Below, piece after piece: positions 1 to 12,165 of a stretch of 64,000 nt of DNA; the stretch's first letter is position 1; each line of letters begins with the position of its first letter. The stretch spans positions 20,120,142 to 20,184,141 of the forward strand of contig NC_085049.1 of assembly GCF_963662255.1 (NCBI RefSeq), given 5' to 3'. Below the pieces are notes generated by a model. The model made no database searches and was not told the DNA's origin. It saw only the letters and a list, made by a program, of their open reading frames with translations. The translations under genes and the position numbers were made by a program. Source of the DNA: Cinclus cinclus (lineage: Eukaryota > Chordata > Aves > Passeriformes > Cinclidae).

Positions 1-848
1 AAAAGCAAAGTAACCTGCTATGATTATTATTAAAATTTCCAAAATTTTCTTAACATTTGTGCTCTTTGGAGTGGCCACATAAGGAAACAGCTACAGCAGA
101 GTTGCACAGAGAACTGGTTACTAAAGTGCTCATGTGAGATCAACAGCAGCTCAGAAATGATGGAAAAATAAATTTAGTGAAAGAATTGTGCTAGGGAGTT
201 GTGAAACAGAAAACTGGTCCCTATATGAAAATTATCTCACAGAAGACTCCAGGGGCAAGTCTTTGTTACCCCACCTGTTTTGTTGACTGGAAGTGCTTTG
301 CCACATAAAGTTTTTGTTCTCTGTTGTCTTGTGGTACCACAGGGGAATCCTGGGTTATGATTCAAGGGTTTAAATGAAATGGCAATAACCATGCAATAGA
401 AGTTTAATGATGAAGTAATAAGTATCCTTTTATATGATTACAGTGACAACTCAAGCTGTCCTTTATCTGTTCAATAGAAGAAGCAGTGGTAATCAATGAT
501 TCTCTTCCTCCCTTCCATGAATCATATCAAATCTTGCTGATGGAGAAAGTTCTGGTTCTATTGTTTAAATGATAGTGGTAGTCTGAGTGGGTAGAGATGG
601 ACAGTTATGCATTTGAATGTTTGGAATGCTGTAGCTTTGCATCCTGGCCCTGTCTTCTTGTGATCAATCAAATATCTTTTAAAAATGCAACGTTGGGAAA
701 GATTCACATTGGCCACTTGAATATTCCAAGTTCTTGGCTCTTTTGTTCTCACATAGGGTTCATGGAGATGAGATAAATTCCAAGACTGGTTCATGTGCCA
801 TCAAATAAAAATGAACATTGTAATTAGCACAGTTTGTGATTTTTATGC
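1..848. other. Intergenic, nothing recognised
   Basis: AT-rich DNA left of the solo LTR. I see no exon, repeat family or RNA gene here. Earlier ARHGAP8 exons could lie further left. Confidence 0.5.
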
Positions 849-853
849 TCAGG
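849..853. repeat. Target-site duplication, left copy (TCAGG)
   Basis: Five bases directly before the LTR, identical to the five after it at 1624-1628. A 5-bp duplication is typical of ERVL-type insertion. Confidence 0.75.
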
Positions 854-1623
854 TGTCATGGTTTGATGCTGGTCCAAGGCCAGGCACCCATGAGAGTTGC
901 TCACTTACCCTTCCCTGCTGCAGCTGTGTGGAGGAGAGGGAAAAAAATAGCAAAGGGTTTATGAGTTAAGGACCAGGAGGAACACTTCAAGGTCAAAAGT
1001 TTTTCCCTGAAAAATCTTTCTTCAGTTTGCGAAGGCAGAGGAATCACTTCTGCTATTCTGTGGGGACCTTCCCATGGGAGCAGTTCTCTGGAAGCAAGAC
1101 CTTACTCTCTGTCTTCAGGTATCCCACTAAATTCCAGCTTTTCAGTATCCACCTTCTCCAGCATGAGCACCTTTTCCCACAGGCTCCAAGTGGATCTCTG
1201 CATCCCCCCCCACACTTCATCAATTATAGGGAGAGGGTTTGGTATATTATAGTCCCCACCACAGCATGCAAAAAATCTCAGCTCTCCGTTCTTCCTTTCG
1301 CTGACCTCACGTGTCCTCACCTTTTCCTTTTCTATGACTTCCTTTTCTGTGATGATAAGAAAATAGTTTTGTGGGTTTTGTTCCCCTTACAGGGTTTCAC
1401 AGCCCTGAAAGGTTGATCTCGCCTGGGCTATCGGGGAATCGCTCACCATGCCCTGACCACATGGTCCCCATCATTCATTAAATCACAGAGGTGTTACCAA
1501 CTTCTCTAACTGGCTTTGCAGCATGTCTACTCTCAGAACCATCCTGGGACTGGCTTTGCAGCTTCTCACAGAAAAGTCACTTCAGTGGCTGGTTTCTTCC
1601 CGCTCCACCAAATAACCAACACA
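854..1623. mobile_element. Solo LTR, ERVL-like, with 5-bp target duplication
   Basis: The element begins TGTCATGGTTTGATGCTGG and ends CCAACACA, giving TG...CA ends. It is flanked by identical TCAGG at 849-853 and 1624-1628. The terminal sequences resemble an abundant family of passerine endogenous-retrovirus LTRs that I recall. Its right end matches the reverse complement of the left end of the LTR at 55574 (shared AGACATGCTG and TAACACCTCTGTGAT on that strand). A short sequence with ACTGGCTTTGCAGC occurs twice near 1510-1565. There is no internal retroviral coding sequence, so it is a solo LTR. Transcriptional orientation was not determined. Confidence 0.8.
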
Positions 1624-1628
1624 TCAGG
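1624..1628. repeat. Target-site duplication, right copy (TCAGG)
   Basis: Five bases directly after the LTR, identical to 849-853. The perfect pair suggests the insertion is not very old. Confidence 0.75.
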
Positions 1629-4600
1629 CATTGCAAATAAATTATCCTCAGAGATTCCAAGTGTGAACTGAGAATATTCTTTTACACATGCAAAGGCTAT
1701 ATGACTGTGCAGTTCAAAACTGCAAGGACACAAATACACTTTGGATTCTGCTGCTGCTCAGCTTTTCAGCAGGGCCGGGACTGTCTCTGCCCTTGCCCCC
1801 TGCTCTTGCTCTGCTGTGCACTTTCTTGCAAAGCAAATCACCTCTCTGGGATGCAGACATGTGCTTGCTCTGTATTCATTCCACAGAATGCAAGGAAAAG
1901 GAAGGATATGCAATCTCCTCCTCAATCTGGCACTGTTATCCTAGCTTTAAAGAAAAAAAAAAACTGTCTTAAACAAGAAAGTTAATACCACTTTGGGCAT
2001 TTAAGAAGAAACACTGACTATTAAAATATGCTATAAAACCAGCAGTCCTTGTATTAGAAATAAACTAGCTCTGATTAAAAAAAAAAATCTTACTAGAAGT
2101 AGGAAATCTGAAAGAAGATGTCTTAGTTTAGGCATGCATTAGTGGGAATGAAAACCACTTCCAAATCAGGATGGACACTTTGTAAGACTTGGCAGGACCC
2201 CAGTTGTAAGAAATATTTCCAAACTCAATTTGGGATAGAAGGAATTCAGATGCTCACTCGTTGCCATTTCTCTTCTGAAAGCAGACAAATTAACAAAGGT
2301 TTCTGATGCCAGCAACCCTCAAATCAAGGATGATTGAAAGAAAAATAATGTAATTTTCTTGTCTGCCATTCCTTGACAAGTTTTCAACAATGTGACAGCA
2401 TGTGTTGCTTTAATTTATCTTTATCAGTTTTGATTTTCTGTGTCTTTTTTGTGGGACAACTGATGAGGCCAAGTAGGAGGAGAGCTAAGCATTTTTTTTT
2501 GCAACAGTAAATAAATGCAGTGTGTGACACAGTTGTGTCATGGCACTGTGAAATTTTACCTACTCTGGTGAAAGGCATCTTATTTCAGTGTGGAATGAAA
2601 TAATGCCTGGTTTCATTTATGATTACTGACATTTAAATACTCAATTGCATTTTCAATCGCAGTATCACTTTTGATTGAATATAGATGGCAAAATAGCTCA
2701 ACTTGTACATACAGAAAAAAAGTCTTTTTACAGAGACAGCCATAAGGGGTCACGCTGTAAACAGGATTTGATCAAAGAACACTGCTAACAAAAAATTAAA
2801 TAGAGTGCTTCCAAATTATTTCTTGATAGGACAAAAATGAATGCTTTGAGCTGTAATGACTAAGATTGCCTTCACTCAATTTTGTTTGCTCATCCTATGA
2901 CCCAGGTGGTTTTAGCATGCATTTTGCCTGCAAAAAAAAGGAAGACACAGTAATTAATTTTATTTTAGCCTATGTAAGTTGCTTAATTATGATAGTTCTA
3001 AGATCTGGGTTGTTTTTTCCTCAGTGTCTGAAAAGGAGGTTTCAGGTTTGGAGAAGGCATTTCCAGGTTTATAAGGCTTATTCACCCATCACATTGGAAT
3101 ATCCAAGAAGAGGATTCAGCTCCCTTTTTTCCTTCCTGTCTTGCTTGGGGTGACTTGTTGGGGTCATATGCTAATGCTGTTCACATTGTGTGACAAGGGA
3201 AATGCTGCCTCTCAAACAATGGATTTAGGCAGCTTTCCCCTAACCAACTTAAACACAGAGAACACTAAGAACAATTAATAGATTTACAAATGTATAAAGC
3301 AAAGTGTCCTTTTAAGTCCATGTTTATCCCAGTTCATCAGTGTACCCAGGCTCATTGTTTTCTCCCACTGAGAACATAATTGCTGTTGACATATATTTCT
3401 GTTTAACAGAGACTGAAGTTAGAGCCCTAGATTGATTTAAGAATTGCTCTAATTTCCTGTTTTCTGGGAAAAGAAAAGAAAAGAAAAGAAAAGAAAAGAA
3501 AAGAAAAGAAAAGAAAAGAAAAGAAAAGAAAAGAAAAGAAAAGAAAAGAAAAGAAAAGAAAAGAAAAGAAAAGAAAAGAAAAGAAAACTCTTGCTGCTGT
3601 GGTTCATTTACTGCAGAAGAATATGGCTTCTTCTTTTTCCTTAAGAATTGCACTAACCTACACTTAATTATGTGTCCTGTCATTTGTCTGGGTTGCCCAC
3701 AAATGTAAAAAATACTGGGTATATTTAGTTTGGTAGTTGGCTTGTTGCCACCTGTGATCAAACAAATTGCTGTGCATTGATTCAGTTCCACCTGGCCTGG
3801 TAAATGAGCTCTGGAAGAAGCACAGATATTGCCTGTATCCCAGCTTTTTGCAGATGAAGATAAAAGTTGCTTTTCCCTCTCCAAAAACATAAGCAGCAAG
3901 AGCTAAATGTTATGTGCCACTACAGTAACATTGATGGGATGCAGAGCCAGACAAGTACAGCTGTTGTCTGTGCTACAAATAAATGTCTTTAATAAGACTC
4001 TTAAAAGCTTAGCCAATAAAGGCATAAACCTGCTAATAATTGATATTTATTACATTGTAGTCCTTAAAGTGAGATTTGCAACAGATAAAAACATTACTTA
4101 TTAACCCAATTCCTGCAAACCAAATTGGAAGTGGTTTTGGATATCCATTTTCTGGAAGAGTTGTTTGCTCAGAACACCTCCTGCCCACTGACAACCAGCA
4201 TAAAATTCTGTAAATTCTCAGGAAACAGTTGCTGAGGACAATGCCTTGATGAGCGAGCAGTTCCCAGCTGCCACATCCCAAACTGTGTTTTTAGACAGAT
4301 TGTACTATAAATCTAATGGAACAGTTTTACTACAATGAGGTTATTTGCTGTTATTTAAGTGAAGTGCAATCTGAAATATATCATATTTGGTTCCTTTAGT
4401 AACCATACATGTTAAGAGGCTTAGATATGGTAGTTTGAGATGTTATATTCCTTCCAGAACTGAGTGCATGGGTTACAATTTTAATATTCATTTCAAGAGG
4501 CAGGGGCATATATTCCTAGGAAGCAACTAGGAGCTGTATTCAGCTGAACTCCAGCCAAACCTCTAAATCTACTCAGTGGAGTGCTTTCAAGCAGAGCTTG

Positions 4601-5526
4601 AGGCCCTTGGCAAAAGTCCCTGAAACTTGTCTATGAAAATGTACTTCAGTGGTGTGTTATCAGCTCTTTTAATATACTGACCTAAATTCCTGTGAACAAT
4701 ACTAGATGATGGGTTCTTTAAGGAATTCTGTTATTATTTACTGGGGTTTTTTTCATGCGTGAAATACATCTGCAATCTGAGTGAATTTGCAAGAATGACT
4801 GAGTATCCTTCATTAATGCATGACTCCATCTTTTCTTGATCATGCAAACAAACCCAGGTGTACTTCAGCTGAAATACTCAAATGTTTCAGTCTGGCTACT
4901 TACCTGCATGCAAAAATAAGAAAGTATTCCCTCCAAGACTGTGAGTACTCTGCCAACCTTCTCAACTGCAATTTCATGTTTTGTCAGACCAGAACAGGAT
5001 AATGTTTTAGATTACTTTGCTTCCAGTAGGAATTTCCAATTCAGACAGCATATGAGTGAAATTACATTATGGGCTGGGTGTTAGGAACAGAACAAACTGG
5101 AAAGAAGGAAAGGGAGAGGGGAATGAGACTTTTACCAAACTCAAAAAGCAAGAAGTACCACAAGTCTCAAGAAAAGCAGCAGGTCTTGACCCCATCCTAT
5201 TTTGGATAATAATTGAGATAAATAATTTAGCTTGAAAATTGAGGTCCAAATGAGGTCCTTTTTCAAGATTTTTCTCCTCTATATAAAGTCAGATTTCAGT
5301 TAGTCCACAATGTTGGATAGACATCTTTCAGGAGATTAATGATCAATAATTTAGAACTGACTCAAGACTAGAATCAGGTATTTCAAAATACCATGGACAG
5401 GCAGAGTGTTAAGTCCCAATGGCTTCCAGAGAGGTGGAAGGAGCAAAGGTCTGCACCAAAATACCTTAAAAGAGTGTATTTTTAAAATTTGTTTTATAGT
5501 TGTTTAATTTTAAAATCATTTTTCAG
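1629..5526. other. DNA upstream of the ARHGAP8 exon (probable intron)
   Basis: Apart from the AAAAG microsatellite it holds no element I recognise. If the ARHGAP8 exons are part of a gene, this is intron or the site of its lost upstream exons. Confidence 0.5.
3469..3587 (+). repeat. (AAAAG)n microsatellite, about 24 perfect copies
   Basis: 119 bp of uninterrupted AAAAG units on the plus strand (CTTTT on the minus strand). No base breaks the period. A long minus-strand open frame across it (3324-3899) is explained by the repeat lacking stops and has no other sign of being a gene. Confidence 0.97.
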
Positions 5527-5604
5527 GACTACAAGTAGAGGGCCTCTTCAGGAGGTCAGCCAGCATCCAGACTATCAAAGATGTGCAGAAACTCTACAAT
5601 CAGG
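5527..5604 (+). CDS. ARHGAP8: ARHGAP8 RhoGAP-domain exon (intact)
   Basis: This 78-bp exon reads, after two bases of a split Gly codon, [25 protein letters not shown], then one base. Human ARHGAP8 has [27 protein letters not shown] here. The segment is the start of the RhoGAP domain and includes the GLFRRSA box carrying the arginine finger that stimulates GTP hydrolysis on Rho-family GTPases (family knowledge). The acceptor is TTTTTCAG and the donor G/GTAAGC. No stop interrupts it. It lies upstream of the frameshifted exon at 6231 and points toward PHF21B. The upstream exons (Sec14-like part) are not recognised in the window. Confidence 0.88.
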
Positions 5605-6230
5605 GTAAGCTATCATCATACCATTGCCAGAGGCAATGTTCATCCTGGTTTTGTTAGTGAAGAAATGCAATCTCTTGCAATTAATTAATTAATCAAATCC
5701 ATTTCTAACATAAAATAATAAGAGCACTAGAAGAGAAACCTGAAAGATAGCAGTAGGCACTTAATGCTTACCAGAGCCATAAAAAAAAATCTGTAACAGC
5801 TAATGAGGTTTGAATCGAAAAGGTGTATTTTTTTCACACACACACACAGAAAAAAATAATAAAAAAAAAAAGTCTGTGCACTTTACTGTAGTTACAAAGT
5901 ACGGAGTCCCTGTGTCATCTTGCCTCTGGTTATGGCAAAGAAATATAATTTTACCTAATAATATATGAAAAGTAGTGAAGTAATTTTGAAAGTCACAGAC
6001 TTCCCTGTATAGTCATTTTATGAATTCCCTTTATGAGGAGAACCTCTTTTAGGTAAATTAATAAAACTCTATGCAAATAAAAAATTCAAAAATAAAATAT
6101 CGGAGTTACCAGCAGCAGAAGGCCAAGAGACTTTCTGCTCAAAATGTTGTATAAAACAATTTTCCAGGAGTTGCTTGAAGAAAAAGTAAAACATATCATT
6201 GAGCACCCTTTTTGCTTCTTCTCCTTTTAG

Positions 6231-6354
6231 GCAAGTCTCTGAATTTTGATGATTATCATGATATCCATACTCTTGCTGTTACCTTGCTTCCTCAGGGAAC
6301 TCCCTCAGCCATTGCTAACATTTGACTGCTATGATCATATCCTTGAAATCACCA
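6231..6354 (+). pseudogene. ARHGAP8: ARHGAP8 RhoGAP-domain exon with 5-bp deletion
   Basis: Joined in phase to the exon at 5527, the first half reads GKSLNFDDYHDIHTLAVTL, matching human GKPVNFDDYGDIHIPAVIL. The second half, [20 protein letters not shown] IT, matches human [20 protein letters not shown] IT but lies in another frame. The exon is 124 bp where the protein alignment needs 129, so five bases are missing at the KT codons near 6288. Splice sites look normal (CTCCTTTTAG; ACCA/GTGAGT). Read straight through, the RhoGAP domain would be garbled after VTL. The high conservation of both halves suggests a recent lesion or an assembly error. I could not recognise the remaining downstream exons before 22 kb. 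Confidence 0.75.
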
Positions 6355-6360
6355 GTGAGT

Positions 6361-6480
6361 GTCTGTGTGTGTATGTATGTATGCATGTTTGTTTGTTTGT
6401 TTGTTTTTGTTTGGTTTGGGTTGGGTTTGGTTTGGGTTTTGTTTGTGGGGGATTTTTTGTTTGGTTCGGTTCGGTTTTTT
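6361..6480 (+). repeat. GT/GTTT/GGTTTG simple-sequence tract
   Basis: It starts a few bases after the donor of the ARHGAP8 exon at 6354. Successive blocks are TGTG/GTAT, GTTT repeats, then G-rich GGTTT/GGGTT units ending in a GGGGG run and GGTTC repeats. It explains the Cys/Phe/Gly/Val-rich end of the open frame at 6246-6500. Confidence 0.9.
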
Positions 6481-7523
6481 CAGTGCATCTGATCCCATAA
6501 GATAACATCCTGGGTAATAAAGGATCTAAAGCTAAGAATTACAAAACTTCAATTAGGTAGCCTTTGTTAGGGAGTAAGAGTTTATAATGTCATTTATAAT
6601 GTCCTTTAAAGCATGGGGCTGGAACACCTGAGATACCAGAATATCTGGAAATCATTACCTGTTTACAGAGAATGAGGTTTTTGCCATCCAGGCTATAGCC
6701 AAGCTATCAGGGAACCCAGAGGGCTTCCAGTCACAAGCATGCATTTTCCAAATCAAGGATTCATCTGTTCACACAATATCTCAGGGCATTCTGTAGAACA
6801 AGGCTGTTCACAGGAAGGTGGTGGGAATTGAGGGATTACAGATTGTCACTCAGAACTGGAAAGAATAGGGGAAATTTGGAAAACTGATGTATAAATGTTA
6901 ATTTCTTAGTGAAATAATCTTGTCCTAAATTACTGGATTTTTACTTCATGAGAGAGTATAAAATGTGAACAAGTCTGAAAATAATCTGAGGGCAGTGCTT
7001 TGTCTAGGAACACCGGGAGGTTTTGCTTGGCAAAGTGCCTGTGAAACATTCATCCTATGTAATTGTTGTTTACTTGTGTTTTCAGTTCTGATGAAATATT
7101 TTGAAAAGTGGAGTTTGAAAGAATTACTCCTTGGGCTTTTTTGTGTGCATGCAGGGTGATGTCTGCTGTACTTTACTAATGCTGTGATGATATCCCAAAT
7201 TTAAAAGATCTTAATCTTGACAGCCAAGCTGGACCACAGCAATGGTACCTTCATGGTGAACACAGTGCAGAAGGCAGCTTTGAAGAGGTGTGATCACAGA
7301 CAGCTGTCTTGGGATGATTTGAGAATTCTCATTCTGTCTTCTGGAACTGTGTGTATGTGTATGATGTATCTATTACATATCTTAACCTGAAAACCCAGAA
7401 ATACAGTATTTCTGAAGTGATAGTGAAACTTTTCTCTTTACTGTCTCATTTGAATTTTTTAAGTGTTATTGATAGGACCTGCAAAATAAATTAGCTGACA
7501 GACTTAAAAATCAATAAAACCTT

Positions 7524-7716
7524 GAAGTTTATAAAAAGATTATAAGTTTAAGTATAAAAGTATATATATAAATATATATAATATGCATAAGTATATTTAA
7601 GTATATAAGCATAAAAGTATAAATTTATAAACTTATAAATATAATAAATGTAATAAACTTATTAAAAGTTTACAAACATATTCAAAGTTTATAAACATAA
7701 AGAAGCTTATAAAAGT
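7524..7716 (+). repeat. AT-rich low-complexity tract
   Basis: Nearly 200 bp of TATAAA/TTTATA-type words with many short palindromes and imperfect copies of AAGTTTATAAAC. No coding or RNA-gene signal. Confidence 0.8.
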
Positions 7717-8226
7717 TTCATGACCTTTGGTCATGCAAACTGCAAGCAAGATTTCTTTTACCCAGGGTTGCTAACACTTCCTGCATTATTTAATCTGCAG
7801 AAGGCTGAAAAAATACTTCTTGGGACACAGATTAGTGTGTTTTGTGGGTACTGATAGTTTTGCAGTAGGAAAAATGTCACCACAGTAAAGTTTCATGCAT
7901 TTAATTTCGTGCTTTAAGAACACTTAACATGCTGCAATTTTGTTCATGCACACACATCCATGTGCAGAACTCTCAGGGAGAGAAAGAGAAATGCAACAGA
8001 TAGAGAAAAAATATCAGCAAAAATGGTCTGCTTTAGGTTAGGCATGTTTGGCATCATCAGATCTTTCTCCAGATTGGTGTTACACTCAGTCCTAAAATAA
8101 TTAGCAGTTCTTCCAGATATCTGGTCTTCCTCACTTGCATATAGAAACATACAGTAGTGCCAGATGGGTATGTTTACAAGTCCTGTTCTTCCATGCCACA
8201 TTCACTACATGTGGGGTTTTTAAGTT

Positions 8227-8252
8227 TAATTTTGTTTTGTTTTGTTTTGTTT
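8227..8252 (+). repeat. (TTTTG)n short microsatellite
   Basis: About five units of TTTTG. Confidence 0.85.
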
Positions 8253-10935
8253 TTCTATTTTGGAGTGAAAACATGAAAATGGTGGTTGTATAATTTTAGG
8301 GGCTGGAGAAAACATAGGTGAAATCATCTGTTTCCCCTAAAGTATAAATCCTGGGCAACTAAAACACCAAATAAATTACTGTTATTTTAGAAAATTATAT
8401 AATATTAATAAGTTATAGAACAACCATCAGAAAAAATTCACATGCAATCTTTAAAATAGCCATTCATATACAAGTGTTAAATGAAAAACTTAGAATGCAA
8501 GGATTTTGTAAGGATTTCTTTTATGTTTCAGGATAAATTAATCACATGTCTTCTGTCCTACTTTTTGATTTGCTGATTTCTGGTAACCCATTTCTGGAGA
8601 ACCCGTGAGGGGGAGGGTTTGGGGAACATCAACTATGAACAGTTCTACATTCAGCCTTGTGGCATAGTTTGGCTGTGCAGAAAATGGCAGTCACAGGGCT
8701 GTACATTTTCCTTCCTTCTACTTTATCCAATGCATCATCTTTTTCAGACTGCAGTTTTCAAACCTGCCTAAAATGTGCCTAAAATGAAGGCTCATGGTGT
8801 GGCTGACACCTAAAGCAAATGATCTCTCCTTCAAAAACCATAAGAGCCCACCACAGCGATCATGTCTGGGGAAGAATACTGATTTTCACCAGTGAGATAA
8901 TTTGCCTTCAGTAGCTATTCTTGGGCTACAGTCATGTTGGCCATATTTTAGCCAAGTTTATTTCAGAAACAAGTACATCCTTTTTCCATCAAAGTACTAG
9001 TGAGAAGCAAGATTAAAGCATAAACACATTGATATAACCAGCAATTGCTATAAAACCCACGTGTTCATTGCCTTGCCTAGCTGAACTCTAAAGCTATTAA
9101 GGAAATCCTCATGTCAGTTATTATTATTTTAGCAACTGATATCTCTCCTCAGTGTTATGAATCGTGTAAGTGACTTTATTCCAGTAATAGATGCATCATC
9201 TTAGTGTAGTTCTTAAGAGCTGAGCACTTGATGCGTAAATGAGGTGTGCAAAAGTACCACACAGTATTTTCTGTAATTGGGCAACAGAATATAGCATTAT
9301 TTTTGAGTAGGCCTTATTATGTCAAGCACAGCATCAAGTGATACTACTGCAATTTTTGCTGATCCATAGGCTTTCTTCCTTAATGTCTCAGGGAATATTT
9401 GCATTTGGAAAGGTCAAGGGAACATGAAACATTCTCAGAGCTAGAGCTTTCTATTCATTGCAGATTGCAGTGAAGCTTCCACAATTCATACTTTAACAAT
9501 AATCCTAGTTTTTACCTGCAAGCATCAACCTTCTGCCTTACATATAAAAGGCAATTTAATCTTCCATGAGCTAAGTCTTGAGTAGTGCAAGAGGTACTTG
9601 TAGCAATTTCATGAAGTGGATGAATTGTAACCACTAGAAACAGGTTTCGAACACTCCAAGTTTGATACAGGCTTGTGAAAGAATAAAAATATCTCTATTT
9701 TCTCTGCAGTTTCAACCACCTTGCTTCCTTCTGGTCCGAGAACGCTACAGTAAGACAGTACAACTTGTACAGAAGTACCAAACTTGAATTTCAAAAATAG
9801 GTCCAAATTCTTCAACTTTAGATTAGTAGTGATTTTGCCAGTAATGAAGCCAGTGGTGAAAGGTATAAATCAGCCAGCCCATCTCTACTTTACAGTCCAG
9901 CTGGCTGCTAGAGAAGGATTTGCAGAAATGAGCAACCAGGAGCAAGAGGGAAAACAGAGACCTGCTTTTCACAGCTAATAATATTTACCTGAATAATGCC
10001 TATAAAACATGTTTGTGCTTGCTCAGCTGATTACAGGAGAGATGAGCGTGCACAGGTGCTCATGTTGCACAGGCCCTGCATTGCACTGGCAGTGGAGCAG
10101 ATTTATCAATGCTCATGCAAACTTAAAGGGCTCAAAGAATCCTCCTTGCAAAGATGATTACATGGCAAAGCACTCTGAGGGTACAGGTACCCAGTTCTGA
10201 AGCCAAAAACCATTTAGTAGAAAACTGTATGTAGTTGTATTTTTCCATGACCGATATTTTTTTACTTATTTTTCCATAAGGCTAATGAAGCAGGAGAATC
10301 TGTAGAGGCTTATGTTTTCCTTACCTGCTGCTGAGTTCTGTCCCTACAATCATGCCTGATGGGGGGGAAGGATGGATGACTTTTCTGAAAGAACCATTGG
10401 AAAAACTTGCTGAATGCAAATTTTCAAACCTGGACCAACTAGAAAACAGACAATGTTTGGGGCCTATAAGCTGTGCTTCAGATCTGTAACCAAAGGAGCA
10501 AATATAAACCCAAATGCAAGATGTAATAAATTGCTCTGAATTATTGTTCTGTCTCAATCACTTGTTCAACTGAAAAGTGTAATTACCTCCAATTAAAGCT
10601 TGGAGGTGGCTGGAGGTGATGGGGCATGTTGGGAAGGATCAAATAACTAAGCCCCATAGAGCAGATACAAGTAGCTGGCACATCTGCAAAGTAGCTGACA
10701 GTGGGTGGTAGAAACTTAAATTTCAGTGAGTTTGTGGAGGTGTTTTAATATCTAGTAATTTTCTTTAGAAAGTGTTTTGTGGCATTCCTTTCAGCGTTGC
10801 AATTGAGAAACCAAAGAGATGGTGATATTGCTATATTTTAAAATGTAGTAGTAATTGGTTGTTCCTATCCTCTGTGTTTCACAGTTTGAGTTCAATAGGC
10901 AGTATAGTGTCTGCTTCACTCCGGTGCTATCCATG

Positions 10936-11300
10936 AATCACAGAATTATCAAGGTTGGAAGAGACCTTCAGGATCAAGTCCCACCATCAGCCATAATCAC
11001 CCCCAAACCATGTCTCAAGTGCCACTTCCAGACACCTCTGGAACACTTCCAGAGACAGTGACTCCACCACCTCCCTGGGCAATTTATTGTGTCTGACCAC
11101 TCTTTCCGTGAAATTTTTTTTTACTAACTGTTACAACTTGAGGCCATTTCTTCTAGTCCTTTTGTTTGAGACATGGCAGAAGAGCCTGACCCCCACCTGG
11201 CTGGACCTTCCTGTCAGGGAGCTGTAGAGAGTGAGAAGGTATCCCCTGAGACTCCTTTTCTCCAGGCTGAACCCCTCCCCACCTCCCTCAACTGCCTCTG
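10936..11300 (-). mobile_element. CR1 LINE 3' fragment
   Basis: The plus strand starts AATCACAGAATTATCAAGGTT, the complement of the CR1 3' end. It continues through the characteristic segments with CAAGTCCCACC, CTCCACCACCTCCCTGGGCA and CTTTTCTCCAGGCTGAACC. It is truncated at its 5' side near 11300, as is usual for CR1. Confidence 0.85.
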
Positions 11301-12148
11301 GTACTCCAAAAAAAGGTAAGTAGTGTTTTCCCTAAGGCTCTGGCTTTCCTGCTTCTGTACAGAGCAAATGAAGAAGGGAATATTTGGATTGCAGTAAAAG
11401 GAGTAGTCTCAGGAGGACCTTCTCCTCTATAAAAATAGCCACTTTTTATCCCACAAGTTTTAGCGAGTTGAGGGCTTATGTTTCTGTCCTTCCTCTTGGC
11501 AGCTGGAAATTGCCAACCTGTGTGAAAAGTGCAACAAAATCTTGTCACAGAAGGTGAAGAGGGATTGTACTTATCTTGGGAAATAACCAAATAATCAGAA
11601 GACTGTGGAATGCTGCATGTGTCAGGCCTTCGTTTGTCCAGTAGGTGTCATCTATAGCATTAGGAAGTGATTAAAATTTGAAAAATAGAGGCTTTAGAAT
11701 AGGATGGGTTAGGACCAGCTTCTGATGGCACAGCTGCGTGTTTTCTCCTGTTCCTCAAGTGTTATAAAAACAACATGTGGCTTTTGAATATCTTTAAGTA
11801 ATAACTGCCTATGACTCCCATTTAAATACAAAATCTGGCATATTACACAGAGAATAATTAACAAGAATTCAGGACTGTTGCAGTTCAGCAAAATGAGATT
11901 GCCAAGGACAAAACTATCATAGCTTCGTATTGCAACTCATCAGCTTTACATCTGCGTGAGAGTCTCCCAGCCTTACTGTATTGAAACTCAAAACATAGTT
12001 CTGCTCAGCATTGCTCAGCAACTTGGTTCTATACATCAGCACCCTGTTTTGATAGGGGAGGAATGTGGCCTCTGGGAATTAAGAAAACCACAGTATTTTG
12101 CCACCCTTTGACTGGTTAAAATACATATGAGTTAGTTTCTATGTCTCT

Positions 12149-12165
12149 AAAAAAAAAAAAAAAAA
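12149..12165 (+). repeat. Poly-A tract
   Basis: Run of about 17 A. No retroposon body is recognisable on its 5' side. Confidence 0.85.

Larger units (their letters stand above)
6481..10935. other. Region where ARHGAP8 3' exons would be expected
   Basis: I read this on the plus strand for the RhoGAP continuation (the human NSSNLACVFGLNLIWP and LFTELLIEYY segments) and found no convincing match. It contains the AT-rich tract and a short TTTTG repeat and is otherwise featureless. Confidence 0.45.

Noticed and set aside
3324..3899. Minus-strand 191-codon open frame with a long Phe/Ser/Leu repeat
   Set aside because: Most of its length is the AAAAG microsatellite, which has no stop in any frame. 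No homology or gene context supports it.
4848..4924. Plus-strand sequence reading EILKCFSLATYLHAK, loosely like the human VLRFTVTYLREK segment before the ARHGAP8 RhoGAP exon
   Set aside because: It is in the right order and place but needs inserted residues and has only a weak donor (GTATT). It is too weak to call, even as a decayed exon.
7222..7288. Plus-strand exon-like stretch after TTGACAG reading KLDHSNGTFMVNTVQKAALK
   Set aside because: It does not resemble the expected ARHGAP8 continuation or any protein I recognise; probably chance.
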